From the NCBI GenBank assembly GCA_024401645.1, contig JAKSKR010000015.1:1-63999 (forward strand): DNA of 63,999 nucleotides. The letters run 5' to 3'. Both the position numbers and the translations under genes were made by a program. The notes under the pieces were generated by a model, which had not been told where the DNA came from, made no database searches, and worked only from the letters and a program-made list of their open reading frames with translations. Shown one piece after another: positions 8,801 to 16,762 of the stretch (position 1 is the first letter of the stretch; the number at the start of each line of letters is the position of its first letter). The stretch comes from Paludibacteraceae bacterium. Lineage in GTDB: Bacteria; Bacteroidota; Bacteroidia; Bacteroidales; Paludibacteraceae.

Positions 8801-9659
8801 ACCCATCATCATGTTGGGCAATGCCATAAGCATCACCAAAGGCGACATGTTCTTCATTCGTCCTACCAATGTAACGCTGACCATGTTGCCACTGGTTCGG
8901 CACGACGACGCAAGTTGGGGCACAGGCTACATAGAACGTCGCAAGGCGGTATCTCATTGGTTTAAGGAAGAGTATTCTAAACAGATGGAGGCATTCGTCA
9001 CAACCGGCAATAAGTTCTACACCAACCACCTGTTCCAAAACTACATCTATAAGGGACCTGTGCTAGAGTGGTATATGCGCGTGAAGGTACGCCTAGAAAA
9101 TTCGTATAAGCTCTTTAACCAGATGGTGCCTAAACAGGGCAGAATTACAGATATTGGCTGTGGTTATGGTTTCCTCGATTATATGCTTATGTTCATGTCT
9201 GCCGATAGACAGGTGACGGGTATTGATTACGATGACGAGAAAATAGCGGTGGCTAACCATTGCTTCTCGCGTAACGAACGTATCGGTTTCGTTAGTTGCA
9301 ATGCACTAGAAGCCGAATTGCCGCAGTCTGACGTCTTCATCTTGAACGATATGCTGCACTACATGCCGTTTGACAGCCAACAGGCGCTCATTGAAAGGTG
9401 CATGCAGAATCTGCAGGAGGGTGGGCAGATTATTATTCGAGACGGAAACACGTCGAACGAAGAAGGACAGAAGGTGACGAAGATGACCGAAGTGTTCTCG
9501 ACGAAGATTTTCCGTTTCAACAAAACCGAAGGCGACTTGTTCTTCACATCGTACGAACGCATATTGGCCATTGCCGAAAAGAATGGCTTTAAGATTGTTG
9601 AGCACCTGTCGAACGACGAGACAACCTCTAACGAAATTTATGTCTTGAAGAAAGCATAA
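5826..9659 (+). CDS. Trifunctional MMPL transporter / lysophospholipid acyltransferase / SAM methyltransferase
   Basis: A 1277-residue three-domain fusion. Residues 1-800 form an RND/MMPL-type exporter: a first membrane helix at 12-35, a large periplasmic loop, helix clusters around 255-420 and 645-810, and the TM4-like FGTGDDFSIFI motif. Residues 880-1080 form a PlsC-type acyltransferase with the HX4D motif (NHQSILD) and FPEGHR. Residues 1100-1277 form a class I methyltransferase with DIGCGYGF. The order suggests that a lipid is acylated and methylated on the cytoplasmic side and moved outward by the exporter; the substrate is unknown. Similar trifunctional proteins are known in Bacteroidetes. 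The gene ends in a clear terminator. Confidence 0.9.
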   Translation: MSAFFISIYHFFSSRRWLLFAFIVCLFAVFGVLASKVSYEEDITRFVPTTADSKNVASVFGHLKVKDKVMVLFTPADSNATSEDMVPIADRFAAELDSVLGKTHIQKITSDVGNGQVASYPDFIYTHLPLYLDSADYRHIDTLLLPANMAAKMEWNNDQLMMPTGMFMKDYIVRDPLGLGLKQMAKLQELQVEGSYQMVDDHLATADGSILLFVAPRYPANNTVENGILVDTIEGMIDRYATLYPNCNIGFYGGPVISVYNARQIFTDMMTTMGFALLLISVVIFFAFKNKLSFIHIVLPVAFGGLFALAVLYFLRGSLSIIAVGAGSAILGVLLSYSIHVVAHRENCSNMEQLIDEMWQPLTIGSFTTIGAFFSLTFTKSEVLQDFGWFASLSIIGATVFCLLFLPHLLQIGEKYVVSDKPSRLLEWVEKFTSIDFSRKKWLVAVIVLTSLAGLALSNRVSFSSDLNALGYQPEKFNRAQALLDSTFQKGSKSVYFIAVADSANDAILQYEAMSQSLASLKQKGDVRQFSSAHSLLVDTATQQRRLKLWNDYWTPIRKAMVLNSIAKGGAPYGFTLETFGGFAEMLSEEYGTVDFSKEPLFEDFLTSEDNMAMAIAQVSLKEEQKGEVYNAFAGNSSVVILDKPHFMSQFVEVTTADFNFVLLVSSLIVFIALLLSYGRFELALLSFMPMALSWFIILGIMALFGLQFNVVSIIISTFIFGTGDDFSIFITDGLLSEYRTGKKMLTEHKTAITFSAFTTVVGMGALFMAKHPSLLSVAQTSVIGMVAVVLIAFTIQPLLWRWFVTNRTSRGKAPWTLMRALLLLPMMFFGFLTFLLMFTIPFLCILPTKRKYYWFRCLASWGCKLVLKLSPNKYIEQNLSGFHFERPVVAIANHQSILDIMHLFAYSKKLVPVVKAGVWKHPVLGPINRFFRSVCVDDGFENMIGPLRERVNEGYSILVFPEGHRCDESMKLGRFNSGAFSLAEQLQLDIQPIIMLGNAISITKGDMFFIRPTNVTLTMLPLVRHDDASWGTGYIERRKAVSHWFKEEYSKQMEAFVTTGNKFYTNHLFQNYIYKGPVLEWYMRVKVRLENSYKLFNQMVPKQGRITDIGCGYGFLDYMLMFMSADRQVTGIDYDDEKIAVANHCFSRNERIGFVSCNALEAELPQSDVFILNDMLHYMPFDSQQALIERCMQNLQEGGQIIIRDGNTSNEEGQKVTKMTEVFSTKIFRFNKTEGDLFFTSYERILAIAEKNGFKIVEHLSNDETTSNEIYVLKKA

Positions 9660-9671
9660 GTTCAAAGCAGT

Positions 9672-9710
9672 AATCCCTTTACAATTCAACTGTAAGGGGA
9701 TTTTGTTTTT
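9672..9710 (+). terminator. Terminator after the MMPL fusion gene
   Basis: A 13-bp stem including one wobble (9672-9684 region with 9691-9702) is followed by TTTTGTTTTT. Confidence 0.88.
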
Positions 9711-9784
9711 CCACCAATTTGCGTGTGGTCCGATTTTTGCATATTTTCCAGTAATTACTAATCCCGATAAAACATAAAGTTCTA

Positions 9785-10408
9785 ATGAGAAAAAAGATAA
9801 CATTCTTGTTTTTGGCATTGGCCTCTACGTTAGCCGTCGCGCAGCAACCCGTTGGTGCCGACACTTTGAAGGTTGCCGAGCCGGTTGTGGAGAAGCGCAT
9901 ACAGTCTGCCGACCTGACATTTGCAGAGTTCGACACCATTCGCACGCATGGCTCATTGCTCTATGCCGGAAAAATTCTGTCTGACGCCGGCTTCAAGATG
10001 GCTTATGCCAACGAGCTAAATCAGAAAGACTGGAACAAATACCACATGGGCGAAACGGCATTTGTTAAGGGAGCCACTTTCAACGAGCAAAGGCAGGCTT
10101 GGAAGAGGGGAAAGAACGCACCCTTTGCCTATATGCGCCTAATTTACGATTACGAGAATCAGCGTCTGTGCCACTATCAGTTGAAATTTGCCACACGCGA
10201 AGGCTTTTCGTTATTCCACAAGGAAGCCATCTTGGCGGGCTATTTGTTCAAAAAGAAGAATCGCGACCGTGTAGATTCTGGCGTAGAAAGCACCTATTAC
10301 AACGCTCAAACCGACTGCTTCATGGTGTTTGGCGAATATGCCGATGGTCAGCTGACTGTTGATTGTTGGAAGGGAGGACAGAAGATTGGACATTCGCACC
10401 GGAAATGA
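9785..10408 (+). CDS. Secreted protein of unknown function
   Basis: A 207-residue protein that I do not recognise. It begins with a Sec signal peptide (Arg-Lys-Lys, hydrophobic core, Ala-Val-Ala-Gln-Gln near residue 20) and has no lipobox. The mature chain is rich in Tyr, Lys and Glu, mixed alpha/beta in character, and has no metal or catalytic motif that I can name. It is flanked by a terminator upstream and a separate promoter downstream, so it is probably transcribed alone. It is likely periplasmic or surface-exposed. Confidence 0.65.
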   Translation: MRKKITFLFLALASTLAVAQQPVGADTLKVAEPVVEKRIQSADLTFAEFDTIRTHGSLLYAGKILSDAGFKMAYANELNQKDWNKYHMGETAFVKGATFNEQRQAWKRGKNAPFAYMRLIYDYENQRLCHYQLKFATREGFSLFHKEAILAGYLFKKKNRDRVDSGVESTYYNAQTDCFMVFGEYADGQLTVDCWKGGQKIGHSHRK

Positions 10409-10433
10409 ATTCGGAAAAGTTGTCGTCCAAAAA

Positions 10434-10464
10434 TTTGCATTTCTCGAATAATCCGTTATTTTTG
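10434..10464 (+). promoter_or_regulatory. Canonical Bacteroidetes promoter (TTTG-N19-TATTTTTG)
   Basis: TTTG at 10434-10437 and TATTTTTG at 10457-10464 are separated by 19 nt, an essentially ideal -33/-7 pair. It lies 28 nt before the ATG of the DUF4332 gene. Confidence 0.78.
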
Positions 10465-10492
10465 TAGTGTTAAACTTTAAATCTAATAGAGT

Positions 10493-10900
10493 ATGTCATA
10501 CAAAATCATCGAAATTGAAGGCATTGGCGAAAAATATGCAGAAAAACTAATTGCTGCTGGTATTAAGACTGTAGAAGCTCTTCTTGAACAGTGTGCAAAG
10601 AAGTCTGGCCGCGACAAGTTGGCTGAAGAAACTGGCATCAGCGAAAAGTTGATCCTTACTTGGACTAACCACGCAGACCTAATGCGTATTAACGGCATTG
10701 GTGGTCAGTTTGCTGAACTTCTCGAAGCTGCTGGCGTTGATACCGTTAAGGAATTCCGCAACCGTGTTGCTGCAAACCTTCAGCCTAAATTGGAAGAAGT
10801 AAACGAACAGAAGCACATCTGTGGCCGCGTTCCTGCTCTTTCTGAAGTTGAAAGAATGATTGCACAGGCAAAGGAACTCGAACCAAAGGTTTCTTACTAA
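10493..10900 (+). CDS. DUF4332 helix-hairpin-helix protein
   Basis: A 135-residue cytoplasmic protein with two helix-hairpin-helix motifs: IEGIGEKYAEKLIAAGI near residues 8-24 and INGIGGQFAELLEAAGV near 64-80. This pattern is typical of the DUF4332 family, sometimes described as related to the DNA-binding part of flap endonucleases. The motifs suggest non-specific DNA binding; no nuclease active site is visible. Monocistronic, with an ideal promoter and a strong terminator, which suggests good expression. Confidence 0.85.
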   Translation: MSYKIIEIEGIGEKYAEKLIAAGIKTVEALLEQCAKKSGRDKLAEETGISEKLILTWTNHADLMRINGIGGQFAELLEAAGVDTVKEFRNRVAANLQPKLEEVNEQKHICGRVPALSEVERMIAQAKELEPKVSY

Positions 10901-10923
10901 AAACAGCAAATAAGAATAATGTA

Positions 10924-10950
10924 AGCCCGACGGTGTGTCGGGCTTTTTTT
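10924..10950 (+). terminator. Terminator after the DUF4332 gene
   Basis: A perfect 8-bp stem AGCCCGAC (10924-10931) with GTCGGGCT (10937-10944) and a T run. Confidence 0.93.
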
Positions 10951-10984
10951 ATGCCCGGCCGGTACTAAAGCCGATGGACTCTTT

Positions 10985-11016
10985 TTTGCAAAAGACACTA
11001 TAATGGCCTATCTTTG
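10985..11016 (+). promoter_or_regulatory. Promoter of thrC (TTTG-N20-TATCTTTG)
   Basis: TTTG at 10985-10988, a 20-nt spacer and TATCTTTG at 11009-11016 match the Bacteroidetes primary promoter. The ATG of thrC is 38 nt downstream. Confidence 0.78.
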
Positions 11017-11054
11017 TACGTTATTTATACATAAGCGAATAATTTATAAAAACT

Positions 11055-12353
11055 ATGCAATATTATAGCACAAACGGCCAATCGCCTGAAGTTTCATTGC
11101 AAGAAGCAGTGGTAAAGGGGTTGGCATCTGATAAGGGCTTGTTCATGCCGAAGCAGATCAAGCGCTTGCCCGAATCGTTCTTCCAGAACATGAAGGACCT
11201 TTCTTTCCAGGAAATAGCATTCGAAGTAGCCAAGGCATTCTTTGGCGAAGACGTAGAAGAGGCAGCCTTGAAGGAAATCGTTTACGATACATTAAGTTTC
11301 GACGTTCCGTTGGTACACGTCAACGACAACATCTACAGCCTAGAGTTGTACCATGGTCCAACGCTTGCATTTAAAGACGTTGGTGGCCGTTTCATGTCTC
11401 GTTTGTTGGGTTATTTCATCCGCAAGCAGGGACAGAAGCAGGTGAACGTGTTGGTAGCAACATCGGGTGACACCGGTAGCGCCGTAGCTAACGGCTTCCT
11501 AGGTGTTGAGGGCATACACGTTTATGTGCTTTATCCAAAGGGTAAGGTAAGTCCTATTCAAGAATGCCAGTTCACCACACTCGGTAAGAACATCACTGCA
11601 CTAGAAATTGACGGTGTGTTCGACGATTGCCAGGCTTTGGTTAAGTCTGCATTCATGGATGCCGACCTCAACAAGCACATGAACCTAACAAGTGCCAACT
11701 CAATTAACGTGGCTCGCTTCTTGCCACAGGCATTCTACTACTTCTATGCTTATGCCCAGTTGCAGAAGTTGGGTAAGGAAAAGGAGGCAGTCATTTGCGT
11801 GCCTAGTGGTAACTTCGGTAACATTACCGCAGGTTTGTTTGGCAAGCGCATGGGCTTACCAATTAAGCGCTTCATTGCAGCAAACAACCGCAACGATATT
11901 TTCTACCAGTATTTGTTGACTGGCGAATACAATCCACGCCCATCAGTTCAAACCATTGCCAATGCTATGGACGTTGGTGCGCCTAGCAATTTTGCCCGCA
12001 TTCTCGATCTTTACAAGAATTCGCATAAGGATATCTGTGCCGAGATTTCGGGTTGCACTTACAACGACGATCAGATTCGCACCACCATTAAGCAGGTGTT
12101 CGACCAGCACAAGTATTTGCTCGACCCTCATGGTGCTGTCGGCTACCAGGCAGTTGCCGATCAGTTGAAGCCAGGTGAAGTGGGCGTCTTCTTGGAAACA
12201 GCACACCCTGCCAAGTTTAAGGATACCGTTGAGCCTATTGTGGGCGCAATTGAAATTCCTGAGAAACTGCAGGCATTTATGCGTGGCACAAAGCAGAGCA
12301 TTGAATTGCCAAAAGATTTTGCTTCTTTCAAACAGTTCTTGCTAAACGAATAA
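11055..12353 (+). CDS. thrC: Threonine synthase
   Basis: A PLP enzyme converting O-phosphohomoserine to threonine, the last step of threonine synthesis in the cytoplasm. At 432 residues it matches the class with an extended N-terminus (MQYYSTNGQSPEVSLQEAV). The PLP lysine lies in LAFKDVGGRF near residue 107, followed by ATSGDTGSAVANGF and the phosphate-binding glycine loop CVPSGNFGNITAG. The TSCPD gene follows after 4 nt and is surely in the same operon. No attenuator-like threonine-rich leader peptide was seen. Confidence 0.97.
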   Translation: MQYYSTNGQSPEVSLQEAVVKGLASDKGLFMPKQIKRLPESFFQNMKDLSFQEIAFEVAKAFFGEDVEEAALKEIVYDTLSFDVPLVHVNDNIYSLELYHGPTLAFKDVGGRFMSRLLGYFIRKQGQKQVNVLVATSGDTGSAVANGFLGVEGIHVYVLYPKGKVSPIQECQFTTLGKNITALEIDGVFDDCQALVKSAFMDADLNKHMNLTSANSINVARFLPQAFYYFYAYAQLQKLGKEKEAVICVPSGNFGNITAGLFGKRMGLPIKRFIAANNRNDIFYQYLLTGEYNPRPSVQTIANAMDVGAPSNFARILDLYKNSHKDICAEISGCTYNDDQIRTTIKQVFDQHKYLLDPHGAVGYQAVADQLKPGEVGVFLETAHPAKFKDTVEPIVGAIEIPEKLQAFMRGTKQSIELPKDFASFKQFLLNE

Positions 12354-12357
12354 GCGC

Positions 12358-12642
12358 ATGGGTAACTATCAGTATAAGACCGAAGGCGTTTGTTCGCAGG
12401 TCATCCGCTTCAATATCGACGGAGAAGGCAAACTGCACAACGTTGAATTCTTTGGTGGCTGTAACGGAAACCTTAAGGCCATTGGACTTTTGGTAGAAGG
12501 CAGGTCTGCCGAAGAAGTTGCCAACACTGTGCAAGGAAATACTTGCGGGCACCGCAATACCAGTTGTGCCGACCAATTGGCACATGCCATAAAATCGGCC
12601 TTGCAACGTGAACGCGAGAAAACGTCGGGTAACGAACAGTGA
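12358..12642 (+). CDS. TSCPD domain protein (TIGR03905-like)
   Basis: A small 94-residue cytoplasmic protein with cysteines placed as in the TSCPD/TIGR03905 family: GVCSQVIRF, GGCNGNLKAIG and NTCGHRNTSCADQLA. The domain resembles the C-terminal part of some B12-dependent ribonucleotide reductases, and its own function is not established. The cysteine set could bind a metal or be redox-active. It starts 4 nt after thrC and ends just before a terminator, so it is the second gene of a two-gene operon. Confidence 0.88.
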   Translation: MGNYQYKTEGVCSQVIRFNIDGEGKLHNVEFFGGCNGNLKAIGLLVEGRSAEEVANTVQGNTCGHRNTSCADQLAHAIKSALQREREKTSGNEQ

Positions 12643-12652
12643 AACATAATTG

Positions 12653-12682
12653 AAGGCGTAGGCTCAAGTCTACGCCTTTTTT
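12653..12682 (+). terminator. Terminator of the thrC operon
   Basis: A 9-bp stem AAGGCGTAG (12653-12661) with CTACGCCTT (12670-12678), followed by T residues. Confidence 0.92.
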
Positions 12683-12788
12683 GTTATGAAAAATGTTTAC
12701 GTTGTAAATGTTGGCACGGTTTTTGAAATCTATTAGTTATTGTGAATATATAAACGTTGTTTTAGTAACGTTTGCTAATTTGTTTTAT

Positions 12789-15545
12789 ATGTTAAAATAT
12801 TTTTTATCTACTTTATCGTTATTTGCATTGCCAATGGCAAGTGCATTTGCTCAAAGCCAGATTATTAATGGCGGATCTGGCCACGCTGTTGCGTTGTGTG
12901 GAAAAGGCCAGATTTTTGCATGGGGCCAGAATAAGTCAAATAGTCTCTGTTTGGCAGATGAAGGTGCAGACTCTATTGTGGCAGTTCCATCTCTTGTGAA
13001 TACTGGCAATATTACATTTACTCAAGTGAATGGAGGTTCGGGTGACCACAGTGTGGCCTTGTCGTGCTGGGGGACCGTTTATTGCTGGGGAGCAAACGAC
13101 AATGGGCAGTGTGGAGAGGCTCCGTCTAAATATTCGTCAGGTAAAATGCCTATACCAGTACCGAAAGGGGAAACCGAAGGTTACAACCTAGATGGCACGG
13201 TTGGTGGCGATTATTTGGGCAATGTTAAGATGGTTGCGGCTACATCTGGTGCAAGCCTTGCTCTTTTGAATGACGGATGTTGTGTTTATTGGGGAGGAAC
13301 GGATAAAAGGATGCCTGGAAGTGCCTTCGTGGAAGATTCTGAAACCCCAAAATATATCGTCGATGAAAATGGAGATCGATTAAAAAACATCATTTTTGTG
13401 GCTGGTGGCGACAATGGCGTTATGCTAATTGTCGGTGATTCTAAAGATGCAAAGGTAGGAACTCTTTATTCTATGGGAGCCTATAACGGCCGAGGGGGGG
13501 ATGTTCATTCAAAATCGTGTTATCCGGCGCCAGTTGAAATTGGCGATGGCTCTGGCACCAAGTCTTCTGGCGAATACTTGACTAATGTGAAAACTTGTGC
13601 GTATTCCGATGCGGGTGCCATGGCAGTTGACGCCGACGGACAGGTCTATGCTTGGGGTAATAACGGTTGGTGGGGCGTTTGTGGCCTAACGTCAATGTAC
13701 CCTGCTTCCTCGATTACATATGCAGAAAAAGTGACCTCAGGCGAACAGAAAGAACGTACAGGAGAAGCGTTCTTGACAAATGTTATTCAGGTTATTGGGG
13801 GGAACGGTTCTGCAACTGCTTTGGCAAAAGATGGTTCTGTACTATATTGGGGTAGTAATACCGGTGCCAAGAAGGGAGGCACGTCAGGCGGCGTGATTCC
13901 GAACTCTGATTATGCAACAACTCAAAACACAACGATGGTAGGCCCGGTGTTTGCTAACTATTGTGCAGGTGAACATGGCAATGAAAAGGAAACCCGAATT
14001 GACGATGCCGTGGCAATTGGCGGCGGCGATTTGTTTGGTTTTGTAATAGACAAGGCTGGCGATTATTATGTGTGGGGTACAACAGAGGTTCCTGGCGGCT
14101 TGGGTAATGCTGGAACGCTTGGTACTGGCAATGTTGCTGAAATTAGTACTTGCTTAAAGAAGATTGAAATGCCATGTGAAACGCAAGATAGGTACCCAGA
14201 GGCTGATTTGCGTGGACCTCGATATAAGTGTCCAGGCTCTAGTGATACTCTAGATTGTGGTTTTGAACCATACTATGGAACTGAAGGTGAGTATTTTTTC
14301 AGATGGAGTAAAAATGGAGTCGTGTTGAACTCAACCGCAAACATTTTAGGGCAAAAACCGATGTCCGATGCCTTTAATCGACCAAGTATAGTTGTCGATG
14401 AACCTGGTGTTTATCGTGTTGATGTTATGTACTTCGGCACTAATCTGCCATGTGACATGAACTTCGATGCGTCTGCAGAGGTTGAGGTGATTGACTATGC
14501 TTTGCCAATTGACACGATATGGCCAACGGTTGAGTGCTATCCGGAAGGAAATGTCAATAAGGCGAATCTTTTTGTCTCGTTCATGGTTAACGACATGTAT
14601 CATAAGAAGGGTGAACGCACTACCTGGGACATTTATGAAAGCCAATTTGGCGATGATAAGTTAGCAACCGTAGAGGCGGAGGTTGGTGAAAAAGTTGAAG
14701 GATGGGTGTTCGATACCGAACGCACGTTCTTAGAGGATACCACAATTACGCTTTGGATTAAAGATGTTACGAAAAAAAGCGACTACTTGGTTAAGAATGA
14801 TGCAGTTACATCTGGTTCCGGCGTGTCTTCTTTAGATTTTGAAGACTTTAATTCTTCAAATTGTAGCTTCTTGACATTTTCTACCAATTCAACCATAGAA
14901 TTAGGGACTTTCGACATGACGTTACGTACGCTGTCAAATCTTATAACATCTGATGCCAAGCTAACAGCTTCGGTATATAAAACTGAAAAAAATACAGGCG
15001 GACATGATCTTGTCTATGTTCCTTCTGAAAAAATTGCAGAAACTACTGCGAATGTAACTGTAAGTGACATACAAACCGTAACGGTGGACTTTGGTGGCGT
15101 TACCTTGCCTGCTAGTTCTAAAGGCTCGGTATATATGGTGGTTGTGACTATAGAATCGTCCGATCCGTTATATGCATTAAGTAAGAAGGTTGAAAACGAT
15201 GAGGTGATGAACGGTTCTGTGACGCTAATTGAAGGTGGTAAATCTGACCTTGGAAAACTGCCTACGACGTATACAACACCAGATAACAAGTTCTCTATCT
15301 TCAACCTCAAATTAAGTGCCCTGTCTGACTATTCATGTGGGCGTGTGCCTATTTGTACTAATTACGTTGTTCCAAATTTGACTTCTGCCACAGCTGTTCT
15401 GGCTGACGATGCAAATAAGTTGGTCGATGTTTATAGCGTGAACGGTGTTTGCCTACGTCGACAGGTGCCAATGGCTAATGCATTGAATGGCCTACGCAGG
15501 GGTGCTTATGTTGTAAACGGCAAGACCTGTTATGTGAATAAGTAA
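12789..15545 (+). CDS. RCC1-repeat secreted protein with T9SS type A-like tail
   Basis: A 918-residue exported protein. I chose the ATG at 12789, because MLKYFLSTLSLFALPMASAFAQ is a clean signal peptide; an upstream in-frame ATG at 12708 would spoil it. Residues about 20-460 carry RCC1-type propeller blades (GHAVALCGKGQIFAWGQN, HSVALSCWGTVYCWGAN, VYAWGNNGWWG). An Ig-like segment and a beta-rich region follow. The last 40 residues (VDVYSVNGVCLRR, then LRRGAYVVNGKTCYVNK) resemble a T9SS type A sorting domain. The same head occurs in the giant protein at 25291, which has a different tail. Its partner is unknown; it is probably cell-surface or released. Confidence 0.85.
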   Translation: MLKYFLSTLSLFALPMASAFAQSQIINGGSGHAVALCGKGQIFAWGQNKSNSLCLADEGADSIVAVPSLVNTGNITFTQVNGGSGDHSVALSCWGTVYCWGANDNGQCGEAPSKYSSGKMPIPVPKGETEGYNLDGTVGGDYLGNVKMVAATSGASLALLNDGCCVYWGGTDKRMPGSAFVEDSETPKYIVDENGDRLKNIIFVAGGDNGVMLIVGDSKDAKVGTLYSMGAYNGRGGDVHSKSCYPAPVEIGDGSGTKSSGEYLTNVKTCAYSDAGAMAVDADGQVYAWGNNGWWGVCGLTSMYPASSITYAEKVTSGEQKERTGEAFLTNVIQVIGGNGSATALAKDGSVLYWGSNTGAKKGGTSGGVIPNSDYATTQNTTMVGPVFANYCAGEHGNEKETRIDDAVAIGGGDLFGFVIDKAGDYYVWGTTEVPGGLGNAGTLGTGNVAEISTCLKKIEMPCETQDRYPEADLRGPRYKCPGSSDTLDCGFEPYYGTEGEYFFRWSKNGVVLNSTANILGQKPMSDAFNRPSIVVDEPGVYRVDVMYFGTNLPCDMNFDASAEVEVIDYALPIDTIWPTVECYPEGNVNKANLFVSFMVNDMYHKKGERTTWDIYESQFGDDKLATVEAEVGEKVEGWVFDTERTFLEDTTITLWIKDVTKKSDYLVKNDAVTSGSGVSSLDFEDFNSSNCSFLTFSTNSTIELGTFDMTLRTLSNLITSDAKLTASVYKTEKNTGGHDLVYVPSEKIAETTANVTVSDIQTVTVDFGGVTLPASSKGSVYMVVVTIESSDPLYALSKKVENDEVMNGSVTLIEGGKSDLGKLPTTYTTPDNKFSIFNLKLSALSDYSCGRVPICTNYVVPNLTSATAVLADDANKLVDVYSVNGVCLRRQVPMANALNGLRRGAYVVNGKTCYVNK

Positions 15546-15587
15546 AAAACCATTGGGTTGCCTATTCATTAAATCTTAGAAATTGAA

Positions 15588-15627
15588 AAATGGGAGCTTC
15601 TCCAGAAAAGATGCTCCCATTTCTTTT
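15588..15627. terminator. Bidirectional terminator between convergent genes
   Basis: A 10-bp stem AAATGGGAGC (15588-15597) with GCTCCCATTT (15613-15622) has T-rich flanks on both strands. It can end both the RCC1 gene (plus) and the EamA gene (minus). Confidence 0.87.
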
Positions 15628-15640
15628 TGTGTGGTGTGGC

Positions 15641-16054
15641 TTAAAGCACCATTACCAATGTGCCGGCAAGTAACAAGGCCGCGCCAAGAACTGTCTTCCA
15701 GGTCAAGGGCTCACCTAGGAATATTACGGCAAAAATAATGGTGAGAATAAGGCTACACTTGTCGATGGGTACCACTTTTGATGCATCGCCATGTTTTAAG
15801 GCATAGAAGTAGCAAAGCCACGATGCACCGGTTGCAATGCCCGACAGGATGAGGAACAGCCAACTGCGGGGCGAAATGGAGGCTATGTCACCGGCTGAAT
15901 TGGTGACGAAAACCATGCCCCATGCCATAAGGAGGACAACCACCGTGCGGATGGCAGTTGCCAAGTTTGAGTTGACGTTCTCGATTCCTATTTTCGCCAA
16001 AATGGCGGTTGCGGCAGCAAACACTGCCGAAAGAATAGCAAGGTACAACCACAT
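15641..16054 (-). CDS. EamA-family small permease
   Basis: A small integral membrane protein of 137 residues with four hydrophobic helices, equal to half of a classic DMT transporter; such one-domain EamA proteins work as dimers. The sequence MWLYLAILSAVFAAATAIL, LATAIRTVVVLL and KVVPIDKCSLILTIIFAVIFLGE is typical of the family. The start at 16054 is preferred: AAAGGA lies 6 nt upstream and the first helix begins at once. A longer frame opens at 16162 but would run through the terminator hairpin at 16111-16145. The substrate is unknown. Confidence 0.87.
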   Translation of the reverse strand: MWLYLAILSAVFAAATAILAKIGIENVNSNLATAIRTVVVLLMAWGMVFVTNSAGDIASISPRSWLFLILSGIATGASWLCYFYALKHGDASKVVPIDKCSLILTIIFAVIFLGEPLTWKTVLGAALLLAGTLVMVL

Positions 16055-16102
16055 ATTGTTTCCTTTCATTTTGTTGGGTGTGAAATTGTAGTTTGTCTTC
16101 TT

Positions 16103-16150
16103 AAAAGTGAAAAGCGAGTGCTTGGACGTTACCAGCACTCGCTTTTTGTT
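16103..16150 (-). terminator. Terminator of the DEAD-box/yigZ transcript
   Basis: A perfect 12-bp stem (16111-16122 with 16134-16145) lies immediately downstream of the yigZ stop on the minus strand, followed there by CTTTTCACTTTT. The plus strand also has a T run, so it may work in both directions. Confidence 0.85.
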
Positions 16151-16151
16151 A

Positions 16152-16751
16152 TTATTCTTCAATTTTCAGTGTCTGCACTTTTTCTAGGCGTTCCCTCAAG
16201 CTGTCGGCTTGTTGCATGCGTATCTGTAAGACCATTTGGCAGTCTAGGTCGAAGTCTTGACTCAATACGGTAGGCTTCATGTCTTTGGTGATGCGCATCA
16301 CGTCGTTGAGGTAGAGGTAGTCGAAACGAATGTTGAAAATGGCGTCAATCGTGCGTTCTTCCACCTCGCAGTGCATCAGGGCGTCGTCGCTGGCCACCTT
16401 GTAGGCGTTTATCAGGCCACTGGTGCCAAGTTTAATGCCGCCAAAGTATCGGACAACAATCAACAGCACGTTTACCAGTTCTTGGCTTTGTAGGCATCCC
16501 AGCATGGGGCGTCCTGCCGTTCCGCTAGGTTCGCCGTCGTCATTACCCCTAAATTCTATTTTTGCCGGGTTAATGCGGTAGGCATAGCAGACATGCCTGG
16601 CATCGTGATACTGCTTTTTCTTGGCATCTACAAGAGCCTTAATTTCATCGGTAGTAGCCACAGGGTATGCAAAGGCAATGAAACGACTGCCTTTTTCCTT
16701 GTAGAGCCCCTCGCCCGGTTCCTTAATGGTCTTGTAGGTATCTTCAGCCAT
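16152..16751 (-). CDS. YigZ/IMPACT family protein
   Basis: A 199-residue cytoplasmic protein of the YigZ/IMPACT (UPF0029) family. Hallmarks are KGSRFIAFAYPV near residue 20, the DARHVCYAYRI motif, DDGEPSGTAGRPML and VRYFGGIKLGTSGL, followed by the smaller C-terminal ferredoxin-like domain. Eukaryotic IMPACT regulates translation through GCN1/GCN2; the bacterial role is not settled. It starts 11 nt after the DEAD-box helicase stop, so the two are co-transcribed, linking it by context to RNA or translation. Confidence 0.93.
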   Translation of the reverse strand: MAEDTYKTIKEPGEGLYKEKGSRFIAFAYPVATTDEIKALVDAKKKQYHDARHVCYAYRINPAKIEFRGNDDGEPSGTAGRPMLGCLQSQELVNVLLIVVRYFGGIKLGTSGLINAYKVASDDALMHCEVEERTIDAIFNIRFDYLYLNDVMRITKDMKPTVLSQDFDLDCQMVLQIRMQQADSLRERLEKVQTLKIEE

Positions 16752-16762
16752 GTTGGTCCAAA

